A stretch of DNA of 64,000 nt from Phycisphaerales bacterium (GCA_020849615.1 JADLFW010000005.1:1-64000), one strand, 5' to 3'. Counted from the stretch's first letter, positions 43,101 through 51,743 are shown. Numbers and translations are program-made. Notes: generated by a model not told the origin, from the sequence alone.

Positions 43101-44535
43101 CTCGGGCGAACGCTCCATCAACGCCGAGGCCAACATCCGCGCACCCCGCGTCTCGATGGACCAGCCCGTCAAGGTCTCCGTGCTCGCCGACCGCATCACC
43201 GTCGATCAGCCCACGAAGATCAACTGGCAGCTCGATTCCGCGTGGGCCAACCAGTACCTCTTCAAGCCCGACCCCAAGACCGGCAAGCCCCCCCTCCGCC
43301 TGACGCAGGATGCGGGCGTGCGCCTCACCATCAACCAGGCCGCGATCGCCCGCGGAGCGGGCGCGGGCCCGTTCAAGCCCGGCATCTTCAAGGCCGCCCT
43401 CAGCGCCGAAGTCCCCGCCGCCGCCATGGAACTCTCGACCGGCGAGCGCGTCGCCCTGGATGGCGTCCGTGTCAACCTGAACTCCGTGCCGCCCGGCGCC
43501 GGGGCGACGGGTGAATCGCTCAAGTTCGACCTGCTCGTCGCCGGCGCCAGCGTCGGCGATGCCCCCAAGGCCGCCAACCTCGGCGTGCAGGGCCGCGTCG
43601 ACAATATCGCCACCCCGGCGGGCCAGTTCAGCACGGAGACGGCGCAGCTCACCGCCGATGGCAACGTCCCGGCCCTGCCCACCGCCATCGTGGATGCCCT
43701 GGCCCGTCAGGAGGGCTTGCTCGTCGATGCCCTCGGCCCGGTTGTCCAGGCCACCCTGAGCGCCGACCACTTCGGCATGAACTCCGGCACACTGGCCTTC
43801 AACGCCCGCAGCGAGCGCGCGGAGGCCGGGGTCAAGGGCCGCGTCGAGAACAAGGTCTTCATCCTGGAGCAGCCGCTCAACGTCACCATCGTCGAGATCA
43901 CCTCCGCCCTGTCCGCCCGCGTCGTCAGGGCCCTTCCGTCGGTCGGCCAGGTCCAGAAATCCCGGAAGGACGCCCCGGCGGTCGTCCGCTCGACCGACCT
44001 CCGCGTTCCCCTCGATGGCGACCTCTCCAAGCTCAACGGCGCCGTCACCGTGGACCCCGGCGAGGCCAGCTTCGCCTCCAGCAGCGAGTTCGCCAAGTTC
44101 CTCAAAATCATCTCGATGCGCCCCGACCGCCAGATCGGCCGCAAGCTCCAGCCCCTCAACATCGCCTTCAACTCCGGCGTCGCCACCTACCAGGAATGGG
44201 AGCTGCCCCTGGGCGAGTTCAACGTCAAGTCCCGCGGCACGATCGACCTCGTCGGCAAGAACGTCGATGTCATCACCTACATCCCCGCGGGCGCCCTCAC
44301 GGGCGAGGTCGTCGGCGTCTTCGGCGGCGCGATCGGCAAGATCCCCGGCGTCGGCCAGATCATCACCGACGCCACCATGCTCCCCTTCCGCACCCGCGGC
44401 ACCTTCGAGAAGCAGAAGACCGAGCCCGACCTCGAGCTCTTCGCCAAGGAGTTCGTCGGCCAGATCCGGCCCGACAAGATCATCGAGAAAGGCCTCGAAG
44501 ACCTCTTCAAGAAGAAGCAGGACGGGCCGAAATAG
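40111..44535 (+). CDS. Very large AsmA/TamB-like envelope protein
   Basis: 1474 residues with a full AGGAGG site upstream. A Pro-rich cytoplasmic start is followed by one membrane helix (about 24-44, LWALGAIAIILGLAILLLP) and then SKANARLTGSVKLDRVSLSW, the AsmA-type opening where the chain first folds outward. The rest is almost entirely repeating beta-strands rich in Gly/Ala/Asp, as in the beta-groove proteins AsmA, TamB and YhdP that carry lipids between membranes. The end (GEFNVKSRGTIDLVGKNVDV, GKIPGVGQIITDATMLPFRT) matches AsmA_2-type C-termini. Lipid carriage is inferred from the fold only. It stands alone, with a 13-base convergent gap to the peptidase. Confidence 0.75.
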   Translation: MPQPTTPPTAPSPSTPPHRKRRAWLWALGAIAIILGLAILLLPTIASSVAPGLVESKANARLTGSVKLDRVSLSWFGPQKVGPVTLFDDASKPIAKLDVQASPGLLGLVSGAMSGSLDIGTIRLAGNADIIRRKDGSTNLQAALTPRGGAPAQPSTSPAPSGPKQGGSLPKGLNARAVIDNFDITVTDETQPAGSPAHDVWLTGLKGEAAISTGGPVVAKLDGAVGAGKGAGAATGSLKVDATINNLSDAAGNLTLDKAGFNINLNATGIPVALADALAGQGGKLITGLGDTLEAKVIASGDMNNGTADLSITTPRASAIGTLAMADKSISTSKPLEIKAQGAAIKALAPALDQSLAKSGLTLATMPDVSASVENLKIKLPQGGKLDLRGSSATVTLKTTQASGTLKLPAPEGQQAETKAFALAPLQARIESADLAGPVRLTAATSATLGGQPAGTLSADLTAAGLLDGAGAPIAGPPRSLQGGIAIRGITTAIAQPFVAGMGLDVPADLGPTLDMTLDASSNLADAKPGALPATDLDLAFASSKLNAKGGFRISQTALQSRGGDFTLRLEPAGQLISRFVKPDTGFRFDPAGSVLFVLKNLDIPLTADRKPQLDRASGRIELWTGNLRIAPVTPGTPAVPPLDIPELNVMTSLAAGKPPHVEMAGKLRQDQADFKLAGQLDLLGAFDALQPGAKPLPPNTLPVRPSGRLDVVSVPTSLVRMVMVPKPGAPSAQPGQPAANPLDVAGLVRDVVGPTVNIRLLTTADPARPDALTADLSIAGERLEALGKAALTSTKADFSSISAKTTLSAATLDTLLATFAPTIKDRPRLTGNATALLAVDPISIPLKPGFQPDLASAGKAGLRLTLPGQTLLEGLRIPGAEGQPPRDLGPMGVEDFQIGATTTVAALMGTTPQRAEATLSGKLLSGPKDRLMSLSGGGATELTGGKPTGPITANLKIEQGRTTGIDKILAQPGLLSGALGESLGADLSVVLGPPAASGERSINAEANIRAPRVSMDQPVKVSVLADRITVDQPTKINWQLDSAWANQYLFKPDPKTGKPPLRLTQDAGVRLTINQAAIARGAGAGPFKPGIFKAALSAEVPAAAMELSTGERVALDGVRVNLNSVPPGAGATGESLKFDLLVAGASVGDAPKAANLGVQGRVDNIATPAGQFSTETAQLTADGNVPALPTAIVDALARQEGLLVDALGPVVQATLSADHFGMNSGTLAFNARSERAEAGVKGRVENKVFILEQPLNVTIVEITSALSARVVRALPSVGQVQKSRKDAPAVVRSTDLRVPLDGDLSKLNGAVTVDPGEASFASSSEFAKFLKIISMRPDRQIGRKLQPLNIAFNSGVATYQEWELPLGEFNVKSRGTIDLVGKNVDVITYIPAGALTGEVVGVFGGAIGKIPGVGQIITDATMLPFRTRGTFEKQKTEPDLELFAKEFVGQIRPDKIIEKGLEDLFKKKQDGPK

Positions 44536-44548
44536 CCCCGGCCCGCTC

Positions 44549-45769
44549 TCAGTTCGCGCCGCCGGGTTCCTTCCCCAGCACGAACCTCCGCTCCGACCAC
44601 AGCTTCTCGATCCGCTCCCCGATCGGCGGCGAGGTCGGCAGCTTTTCCCCGCACCCCACCAGCAGATCGACCAGCCCGTCAAAGTCCGCCAGCGACACGA
44701 ACTCGCGCCCGACGCGCGGGCGGGCCGTGCTCGTCCCCGCCTGCACCGCCGCCAGGTCCGCCATGTTGTGGTAGTTCCCCAGCGGCAGGCACAGGCACGT
44801 CGCCTCGTACCCCGCGTGGCAGAACACCGTCGCCTCGCACGCCCCTCCCGCCATCAGTTTCCGCTGCCACTTCCACGCCGGGCCCGCCGAGAGCTTCTGC
44901 TGCGCTGTCACCGTCGCCGCGCCGCCCGCGATCTCCTCGGCCCGCGCCGCCACCGCCGCCGTCAGCCCCGGCGAGAAGACGCTCAGCCGGTCGCCCACGC
45001 GCACGATCGGGCCGCCGCCGATCGGCGACTCCGGGAAGGCCCGGCTGTTCTCCAGCGCCAGCACCCGCGCATCGCCCGGCATCGTGCCGTGCTTGCACGC
45101 CGCGATCGCCCCGATGAACCCGACCTCCTCGGCCCGCGTGAACAGCAGCCGCACATCCTGCGCTTCCCTCCGCCCCTCTGCGTCTCCGTGCCGCCGGGCC
45201 TGGTACAGCACGTCATACGCGGCGAGCGCGGCCGCGGCCGCCGCCAGGTCATCGCACGCCGCCGTGTGAATGCACCCGTCGATCTCCTCGGCCGGGGGGA
45301 GATCCCACACCCCCACATCGCCCGGGACGGCGGCCGCCGCGCCATCCCCATCCTCCTCCCACAGATACTGCTTGAACGGGCCCGCCTGCCCAGTCACCTC
45401 ACCCTTCAGCATCCCCGCCCGCGGTCCCGCCGCGGTGTGCACCGCCACCCGCGCCTCCACGAAGTACTCATCCATCACCCCGCCGCGGAACGACATCTGC
45501 AGCGTGCCGGGCCCGACCACGCGCTCCACCACGAACGCCGGATGGTCCAGGTGCGCCGTGAAGTACACAGGGGCGCGTCCTCCCGACCCCTCCATCGCGA
45601 TGTGCAGGTTCCCGGCCCGGTCGCACGACAGCTCCAGGCCGGGCCGCTCCTTCACCCACCGCTCGATCCACGCCTCCACCCGGGCCTCATGGCCCGTCGC
45701 CGTGGGGATCTGCGTCAGCTCGAACAGCCACCGGCGATGCCGGGCCCGGTCTTCGGGGGTGATGCTCAT
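44549..45769 (-). CDS. M42/M20-like metallopeptidase, with in-frame repeat insert
   Basis: 406 residues. The N-terminus (LTQIPTATGHEARVEAWIER) and metal sites are those of co-catalytic zinc aminopeptidases: AHLDHP (first ligand), CDDLAA (bridging Asp) and EEVGFIGA (catalytic Glu and next ligand). Another Zn ligand is likely the His in LPLGNYHNM. Probably a cytoplasmic aminopeptidase acting on peptides. Between YDVLYQA and DVRLLFTRAEEVGF, where relatives have a short turn, it carries RRHGDAEGRREAQ, encoded by a CACAGAG-type dispersed repeat (45160-45194). Frame and active-site motifs are intact. Convergent with the AsmA-like gene. Confidence 0.82.
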   Translation of the reverse strand: MSITPEDRARHRRWLFELTQIPTATGHEARVEAWIERWVKERPGLELSCDRAGNLHIAMEGSGGRAPVYFTAHLDHPAFVVERVVGPGTLQMSFRGGVMDEYFVEARVAVHTAAGPRAGMLKGEVTGQAGPFKQYLWEEDGDGAAAAVPGDVGVWDLPPAEEIDGCIHTAACDDLAAAAAALAAYDVLYQARRHGDAEGRREAQDVRLLFTRAEEVGFIGAIAACKHGTMPGDARVLALENSRAFPESPIGGGPIVRVGDRLSVFSPGLTAAVAARAEEIAGGAATVTAQQKLSAGPAWKWQRKLMAGGACEATVFCHAGYEATCLCLPLGNYHNMADLAAVQAGTSTARPRVGREFVSLADFDGLVDLLVGCGEKLPTSPPIGERIEKLWSERRFVLGKEPGGAN

Positions 45770-45806
45770 GACCCCATGCTACGAGCCCCGCACGGTTTGC
45801 GGAAAC

Positions 45807-45838
45807 AGCACGACCCCGCCGAGGCGCGGGGCCGTGCT
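45807..45838 (-). terminator. Terminator-like hairpin after the 45877-49287 gene
   Basis: AGCACG-CCCCGC and its complement (GCGGGG-CGTGCT) form a long stem with one bulge pair and a short loop; on the minus strand it is followed by GTTTCC. It lies 39 bases past the stop of the giant protein gene. Confidence 0.6.
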
Positions 45839-45876
45839 TCAAGGAGTGTCACAATCGGCCCGGAAGCCCGCCGCCG

Positions 45877-48800
45877 TCAGACCCCGGACACGCTCACATC
45901 CTGCGCCAGCCACTGCTGCAGAGTCGGGTCGAGGTAGAGGCGCACCATCCGGCCCGGCTCGAGCCACGGCTGCTCGGAGTCATCCACGGGCTGGCGGCAG
46001 ACCAGCTCGATGTAGCCGGTGTGCGAGCAGATGCCGCTGACCATCGTGGTCCCGATCGCTTCCTCCCCGTAGCGGCCCAGGTCACCGCCGAGGTTCTCGA
46101 ACGTCCAGTTCGGCCGGCCCGGCGCCCACCACGCCACGGCGACATCGCCGTTCTCATCCAGCCCGGCGACGTTCAGCCCGCCCCACGGGGTGGTGTAGGT
46201 AGAGATCGAGCTCGGCGTCAGCCGGGCACCCTCCAGCGGGTCGCTGCGCCACTCGGCCATGCCCGGCGCCCACCACGCCACCTGCACGTTGCCCTCGGCG
46301 TCGGTACCGGCGACGTTCAGCCCGCCCCACTGCGTGACGTACCCGCTGACGGTGCCCGTCAGCTTCGGCGCCCCCGAGATTTCGCTCAGGTTGTCGACCC
46401 GCCAGTAGGTCATCCCCGGCGCCCACCAGACGGTCTGCAACTCGCCGTCCTCATCCAGCCCGACGATGTTCAGCCCGTTCCACGGCGCCACGTACGCGGT
46501 GAACGTGCCCGCGAACTTCGGCGTCTCCAGCTCCTGCGGGTCGAGGTGGTCCGTCGTCAGGTTGGCCGCGCTCCAGTTCAGCGGCGAATCCGGGCTCGCC
46601 AGGTTGTTCTGGAAGTAGATCACCATCTCGCCGTCGGCGTTCATGCCGGCGATGTGCACCCGGCCGTCGGCCGAGGTGAACACCGTCATGCCCCTCACGA
46701 TCGACGTGTCCGCGCTGGTCTGGCTGATCGTCGCCGGGTTGCCGTGCCCATCCTCCGTCAGCTTCCACCAGTGCACACCGCTGGCCGACTGCCCGACCAC
46801 GTACACCTGCCCATCGTGCGGGTCGACGTAGACGTGGATGTCGGTGAGCGTCGGGCCGGTGGAACTGCCGTCCGAGGCCGTGGGCAGGACCTGGTTCAGC
46901 CGCCCGCCCTTGACGGTGCTGGTGGCATAGCCCTGGCCGTCCTCGGTGATGCCCACCGACACCGTGCCGTTGGGCGTGTCGATCGAGCGCAGCGGAGTCG
47001 CGGTCTCGATCTCGGCGATCAGGCGCGGCCGCGCGATCCCGACCGGCATCACCAGCCAGCCGTTGTCGCGCAGCGCCAGCAGGCTGCCCGGCGCAGAGTA
47101 GCCGTACCACTCCGCCGCCTCGTACATGGTCTTGAGGCCCAGACGCGGCGTGTACAGGTAGTCGGTCGAGGACGGGCCGTAGCCGTAGTCCTGCCGGAAC
47201 GCGCCCAGGATCCGGCCGCGGTTGTCAAGGTCGTACACGAACCAGCTCAGCTCGGTGGGCGTGCCGTAGACCGTCGGGTTGGGAGCGGCGATCGAAACCG
47301 TGCCGTTCTCCCACAGGGCCAGCTGGCCGTTGAAGTTCCCCGCCACCTGCCCCTTGTCGTTGATCGCCGATGCGTTGTAGAAACCGTCGAGATCGACCAT
47401 CCGGCCATCGGCGTACCGCACGACCGTGATGCCCAGGGCCGGCGGCTTCCAGCGCACGCCCAGCACCGTGCCCGCGTCGTTCACATCGTTGACCAGCCCC
47501 TCCCACAGCAGCGAGAGCTTCCCGTTCAGCAGCAGCCACGACAGGTACCCCGAGGGAGTCGTCGACTGCAGCAGCAGATGACCCGAGTTGCCGAGCTTGA
47601 CGATCTGGATGGTGTCGAGGTTGGGGGCGACGGTCCCCTCGATCGTCTTCACCTCATCCTTCAGGTACGTCTTGACACCGTCGCGGAGGATGAACCGCTT
47701 GCCCAGCACATCGGTGCCCGACCCGCCCGGCTCGAGGTCGGCGCCGGCGATCTCGCCGCTGTCGTTCATCGAGAAGATCACGGCCCGGCCCAGCCCGGCG
47801 ATCAGGGAGGTGCTCCTGGCGACGCCGTTGATGATCACGAACGCGCCGATGTCCTGGGAATCCGAGGGGATTCCGGCCGCGTAGTCGGGTGTGAACCAGG
47901 CGTAGAGCGAGTTGTCGCTCATCCCGCTGATCCTCAAGCCGCCGCCGCCATACGGCGCGAAGGGCTGCATGAACAGGCCCGACGACACGCGCACCCTGCC
48001 CTCCGTCGTCAGGGTCCCGCTGATGATGTCCGCGAAGCCGTCGCCGTCGATGTCGCCCGCGGCGGCCAGGCTCGGCCCGACCTGCAGGGGACGCGGAAGG
48101 GCGCCGTAGTTGATCTGCTCGGCGTAGCCGGCCCGGATGTCGTAGTACTCGATCGCCCCGTTGCCCGAGACCACCGCCACGGTCTCATCGCTCGACGAAC
48201 GGATGTGGCCCAGGTTCACGATCCGCGTGCCCGACCCGGCCCCCGGCGTGTACCCCCAGTACGTGTACGCTGGCGACCCCTGCCGCCAGTTGTACAGGTA
48301 GAACGCGCCGCCATCCTGCGCCCCGTACGCCGGGCCGGCCTGGTCGCCGTACCCCGGCGCCCCCACGAGCAGCATGAACGCGTCGCCGCCTTGCGCCACC
48401 GCCACCGATGCGCCGTACGCATCGCCCGCGTACTGGCCCGCCAGCGCCTTCATGAGCACCCCGGTCGCGCCGTTGTAGAGGTAGGCCCGCCCCTGGTCCA
48501 TCGCTGCAGAGACATCCGCCCCCGGCGCGCCGATGAGGAAGTCTGAAACCCCGTCCCCGTCTCCCGCCGTTGCCTCCGGGGGGAGGTCCCGCGCCGCGAT
48601 CGCCTGCCCGAACCGGTCCCCCGCCGCCGCACCCGTGAAGGTCCGCAGCACCGCGCCGTCCGCGCCCGAGTACACCACCGCCTGGCCCTCGCCCGCCGGG
48701 CCCGCGCCGGGCGCGCCCACGATGAAGTCGGGGGTTTCATCCCCGTTCACATCACCGGCCCCGACGATCACCCAGCCCAGCTCATCGGCATCGCCCGTCC

Positions 48801-49287
48801 CGATAATCGATCGCAGCTCCGCGCCGTCGGCGCCGGAGTAGATCCACACGCCGCCGTGCTTGTCCGCCGTCCCGTCATCATCCGCATCGAACCGAGGACT
48901 GCCGACCGCCAGGTCGTTCACGCCGTCGCCGTTCACATCCCCGATACTGGCGAGCGCCAGGCCGAAGGCCGTCACCTCGGCCCGCTCCAGCATCCGGATC
49001 ACCGCGCCATCCTTCCCCGAGAACAGGTCCACCCGCGACCGCTCGGGCCAGGCCACCGCGAAGTCCCCATAGCCGTCCGCGTTGATGTCCCCCAGCCCCG
49101 ACACCGCCGCGCCGTACGAGAGCGATGCATCCGTCGAAGCCTCCGCGAAGTCGTACACCACATCCTTCAGCCCGTACGCATCCACCAGCGCCTTGAACTC
49201 ATACGGCGCCGACATCAACGACCGGGCCTCGAGCCCCTCGAACCGAACGGCAGCCTCACCGGAACGAAAAGTAGAACGACGGGCCAT
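45877..49287 (-). CDS. Giant FG-GAP/HAF surface protein with C-terminal WGGLN repeats
   Basis: 1136 residues from the ATG at 49287, chosen for AGGAGG 8 bases upstream. Residues 10-30 read GEAAVRFEGLEARSLMSAP, a variant of the LEPR-type motif. About six FG-GAP units follow (DINADGYGDFAVA, DVNGDGVNDLAVG, DVNGDETPDFIVG, DGVSDFLIG). The middle resembles HAF-type repeats (INDKGQVAGNFNG, LDNRGRILGAF). The last 300 residues repeat the unit also found at 25106-28558: YVAPWNGLNIVGLDEDG, YVTQWGGLNVAGTDAEG and YTTPWGGLNVAGLDENG, each with WWAPGxxxW after it. It is a paralogue of that protein at both ends but differs in the middle. Likely exported, possibly glycan-binding; no enzyme motif. Confidence 0.82.
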   Translation of the reverse strand: MARRSTFRSGEAAVRFEGLEARSLMSAPYEFKALVDAYGLKDVVYDFAEASTDASLSYGAAVSGLGDINADGYGDFAVAWPERSRVDLFSGKDGAVIRMLERAEVTAFGLALASIGDVNGDGVNDLAVGSPRFDADDDGTADKHGGVWIYSGADGAELRSIIGTGDADELGWVIVGAGDVNGDETPDFIVGAPGAGPAGEGQAVVYSGADGAVLRTFTGAAAGDRFGQAIAARDLPPEATAGDGDGVSDFLIGAPGADVSAAMDQGRAYLYNGATGVLMKALAGQYAGDAYGASVAVAQGGDAFMLLVGAPGYGDQAGPAYGAQDGGAFYLYNWRQGSPAYTYWGYTPGAGSGTRIVNLGHIRSSSDETVAVVSGNGAIEYYDIRAGYAEQINYGALPRPLQVGPSLAAAGDIDGDGFADIISGTLTTEGRVRVSSGLFMQPFAPYGGGGLRISGMSDNSLYAWFTPDYAAGIPSDSQDIGAFVIINGVARSTSLIAGLGRAVIFSMNDSGEIAGADLEPGGSGTDVLGKRFILRDGVKTYLKDEVKTIEGTVAPNLDTIQIVKLGNSGHLLLQSTTPSGYLSWLLLNGKLSLLWEGLVNDVNDAGTVLGVRWKPPALGITVVRYADGRMVDLDGFYNASAINDKGQVAGNFNGQLALWENGTVSIAAPNPTVYGTPTELSWFVYDLDNRGRILGAFRQDYGYGPSSTDYLYTPRLGLKTMYEAAEWYGYSAPGSLLALRDNGWLVMPVGIARPRLIAEIETATPLRSIDTPNGTVSVGITEDGQGYATSTVKGGRLNQVLPTASDGSSTGPTLTDIHVYVDPHDGQVYVVGQSASGVHWWKLTEDGHGNPATISQTSADTSIVRGMTVFTSADGRVHIAGMNADGEMVIYFQNNLASPDSPLNWSAANLTTDHLDPQELETPKFAGTFTAYVAPWNGLNIVGLDEDGELQTVWWAPGMTYWRVDNLSEISGAPKLTGTVSGYVTQWGGLNVAGTDAEGNVQVAWWAPGMAEWRSDPLEGARLTPSSISTYTTPWGGLNVAGLDENGDVAVAWWAPGRPNWTFENLGGDLGRYGEEAIGTTMVSGICSHTGYIELVCRQPVDDSEQPWLEPGRMVRLYLDPTLQQWLAQDVSVSGV

Positions 49288-49684
49288 TGCTGGACCTCCT
49301 GGAAGACGGAGCCGATGCCAACCTAAGTACGAACTAATATCACCACCGTCCCCGCGGAAGTAATAAAAAGAGACACATCGCGCCGCTTCGCGCGCACGCA
49401 TTGAAGGAATTCTGCAATGTGGACGGAGATGGGGAGACAACCCTGTTGATCAACTTCGCCACCTTCACACGCTCGACCCCAGGAGCCCTCCGCGCCGCCG
49501 GCCCGCACCCCGCCGGGCCGCGCGGAACGAGAATCCCGCCCCGCCGCCCTCCATGGTGCGGGCCCGCCCGCACGTCTACGATTCCGCACATGAATCCACC
49601 GGCCCGGCCCGCGGCGGCCCCGGTGCGCCAATGCACCACGCCGCGCCCGTCCCCGCCGGTTGTACCGAAGGATCGACCGATCTG
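49288..49684. other. Divergent intergenic region with an A+T-rich patch
   Basis: No gene seen. 49320-49375 is clearly richer in A+T (runs such as TAATAAAAAG) than the surroundings, suiting a promoter region for the giant protein gene on the minus strand. The right half is plain G+C-rich sequence leading to the helicase gene. In-frame codons upstream of 49685 have no start-site support. Confidence 0.5.
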
Positions 49685-51127
49685 ATGCACCACTCCGAAA
49701 CCGGGCCCGCGCCCCTCACCCCCGGAAACACCGAAGCCACCCCCCACGCCCACACCTCAACAGGGCATCTGGGAGAGATTTTCGACTCCCGCAAGTCCTT
49801 CGCCGACTTGGGCGTTCGCAACTCCGTCCTCACCGCCCTCGAGGCCATGGGCTTCAAGCAGCCCACCGCCATCCAGGCCCAGCTCATCCCCGTCGCGCTT
49901 TCCGGCAAGGATGTGCTGGGCCAGGCCAAGACCGGCACCGGCAAGACCGCCGCCTTCGCCATCCCCCTCCTGTGCACGTGCCAGAAGGATGTCCCGTTCC
50001 AGGCCCTCATCCTCGCCCCTACCCGCGAGCTGGCGATCCAGATCACCTCCGAGATCGACGACCTCGGCCGCAACACCCCCATCCACGCCACCACCGTCTA
50101 CGGCGGCCAGCGCGTCGCCGCCCAGGCCACCAAGCTCAAGACCGGCTCGGAGATCATCGTCGGCACGCCGGGCCGGGTCATGGACATGCTCGAGCGCGGG
50201 CTCCTGCACTTCCGCAATATCAAGTTCGCCGTCCTCGATGAAGTCGACCGCATGTTCGACATCGGCTTCCGCGATGACATCCGCCGCATCCTCGAGCAGT
50301 GCCCCAAGGAACGCCAGACCATCTTCGTCTCGGCCACCATCTCCAAGGAGATCGAGGCCCTGGCCCGCCGCCACATGCGCGAGCCGGAGAAGATCGTCAC
50401 CTCCGCCGGCTCGCTCACCGTCAGCCTCGTCAAGCAGAAGCACCTCACCGTCAACCCCTGGGACAAGAAGCGCCTCCTCGTCCACCTCCTGACCCACGAG
50501 GAGCCCGCCCTCACCATCGTCTTCTGCCGACTCAAGCGCACCGTCGATGAGCTCACCAGGCTCCTCAACCACAAGGGCATCGAGGCCCACGCCATCCACG
50601 GCGACATGCCCCAGGGCAAGCGCAACACCACCATGGCCAAGCTCCGCTCGGGCCAGCTCGCCGTCCTCGTCGCCTCCGACCTCGCCTCCCGCGGCATCGA
50701 TGTCGACGGCATCTCCCACGTCATCAACTACGACCTGCCCGATGACCCCGACCTCTACGTCCACCGCATCGGGCGTACCGCCCGCGCGGGCCGCGAGGGA
50801 GTCGCCTGGGCCCTCGTCACCCCCTCGCAGGGCGACCTCCTCACGCAGATCGAAGTCCTCATCAACGCCGAGATCCCCAAGCTCGACTACCCCGACTTCC
50901 AGCCCTCCGAGCGCCCCGAAGGCTTCCGCGAGGAATCCCGCGGCGGCCGCCCGCCCGTCATCATCGAGGGCGGCGATGTCCAGAAAACCAACCGCCTCGC
51001 CGCCTCCGTGAACCGCGAGCTCCCGCCCGCCCAGTCCGCCGACCCCTCCAAGTTCCCCGGCGGGCTCATCCCCACCAAAATGCCCCCCAAGCGCCTCCAC
51101 GGCAAGATCCCGGGCCGGGGACGGTGA
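49685..51127 (+). CDS. DEAD-box family RNA helicase with DEVD motif II
   Basis: 480 residues from the ATG at 49685, with GAAGGA upstream. Unwinds RNA duplexes with ATP. Motifs in order: Q motif (FADLGV...GFKQPTAIQ), I (AKTGTGKT, Lys87), Ia PTRELAIQ, Ib TPGR, II DEVD (185-188, in place of DEAD), III SAT, IV IVFCRLKRT, V ASDLASRGIDVD, VI HRIGRTARAG. The C-terminal tail (about 400-480) is basic and Pro-rich. RhlE/DbpA-type relatives are likely, for ribosome assembly or RNA decay. It stands at the start of a plus-strand run with two small genes. Confidence 0.92.
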   Translation: MHHSETGPAPLTPGNTEATPHAHTSTGHLGEIFDSRKSFADLGVRNSVLTALEAMGFKQPTAIQAQLIPVALSGKDVLGQAKTGTGKTAAFAIPLLCTCQKDVPFQALILAPTRELAIQITSEIDDLGRNTPIHATTVYGGQRVAAQATKLKTGSEIIVGTPGRVMDMLERGLLHFRNIKFAVLDEVDRMFDIGFRDDIRRILEQCPKERQTIFVSATISKEIEALARRHMREPEKIVTSAGSLTVSLVKQKHLTVNPWDKKRLLVHLLTHEEPALTIVFCRLKRTVDELTRLLNHKGIEAHAIHGDMPQGKRNTTMAKLRSGQLAVLVASDLASRGIDVDGISHVINYDLPDDPDLYVHRIGRTARAGREGVAWALVTPSQGDLLTQIEVLINAEIPKLDYPDFQPSERPEGFREESRGGRPPVIIEGGDVQKTNRLAASVNRELPPAQSADPSKFPGGLIPTKMPPKRLHGKIPGRGR

Positions 51128-51150
51128 ACGACCCACAACAAGGGTGATCA

Positions 51151-51435
51151 GTGGCGACGCCTCCTGTCGAGCCGCTGTCTGGAAGCTCCAGCGTCGCCTA
51201 TGAGCGATTGTGCGCGCACGTGCGGCGGTTGGGATGGCTTGGCAACATGAGCGTCTCGCTGACGGTCGGCCGGTTGTTCTGTTTCATCCATACCCGGCAA
51301 GTCGAAGTCCAGCTCTCCGACCGCTCGGAGGAAGCGGCAGCAGCGGCATGGATGAGTGCCGGAATTGACCGCGGCCTTTTGGCGAATGTTCTAACCGCAC
51401 TCCTGCAAGACGACGTTTCGGAGGTGCAGCACTGA
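51151..51435 (+). CDS. Hypothetical protein, 94 residues
   Basis: Starts at a GTG 23 bases after the helicase stop, with AAGGGTG upstream. Mixed alpha/beta composition (YERLCAHVRRLGWLG, VEVQLSDRSEEAAAAAW), no signal or membrane segment. I do not recognise it. The proximity suggests cotranscription with the helicase. The next small gene has a promoter of its own. Confidence 0.5.
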   Translation: MATPPVEPLSGSSSVAYERLCAHVRRLGWLGNMSVSLTVGRLFCFIHTRQVEVQLSDRSEEAAAAAWMSAGIDRGLLANVLTALLQDDVSEVQH

Positions 51436-51447
51436 ACAAAAAAGCTA

Positions 51448-51476
51448 TTGCCAAACAGAATCCGACCAGCTATGTT
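51448..51476 (+). promoter_or_regulatory. Promoter with possible leaderless transcript
   Basis: TTGCCA (51448-51453), exactly 17 bases, then TATGTT (51471-51476). The ATG of the next gene is at 51483, six bases after the -10, so transcription would begin at or next to the start codon and leave no room for a Shine-Dalgarno site. Confidence 0.6.
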
Positions 51477-51482
51477 CGCCGC

Positions 51483-51731
51483 ATGACGACGAACGCGCTG
51501 CTCGAGGTCATCGATGCCGAGCCTTTCCGCACGTTCACGCTCCGCCTGGCCGACGGGCGGGCGATCCGCGTCGCCAACCCGCACTCGGTCGCCTTCCTAG
51601 GCAACGGGCGGACCTTGTTCGTCGCCCATCCGCGCCAGGAGAAGTTCGAGCTGATCGATCTCATTCTGATCAACTCGATCGAGGTCTCGACCGCCGGCGA
51701 AAAGGACTCACGCCGGCGCCGCTCCGCGTAG
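51483..51731 (+). CDS. Small conserved-type hypothetical protein, 82 residues
   Basis: MTTNALLEVIDAEPFRTFTL, then LADGRAIRVANPHSVAFLGN, and a hydrophobic strand FELIDLILINSIEV. This pattern (PFRxFxLxLADGR...P...DLxxIxxIE) is one I associate with a small protein family frequent in planctomycetes, function unknown. The tail is basic (KDSRRRRSA). Probably translated from a leaderless message. No membrane segment. Confidence 0.65.
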   Translation: MTTNALLEVIDAEPFRTFTLRLADGRAIRVANPHSVAFLGNGRTLFVAHPRQEKFELIDLILINSIEVSTAGEKDSRRRRSA

Positions 51732-51743
51732 CGCGTCGGCCGC

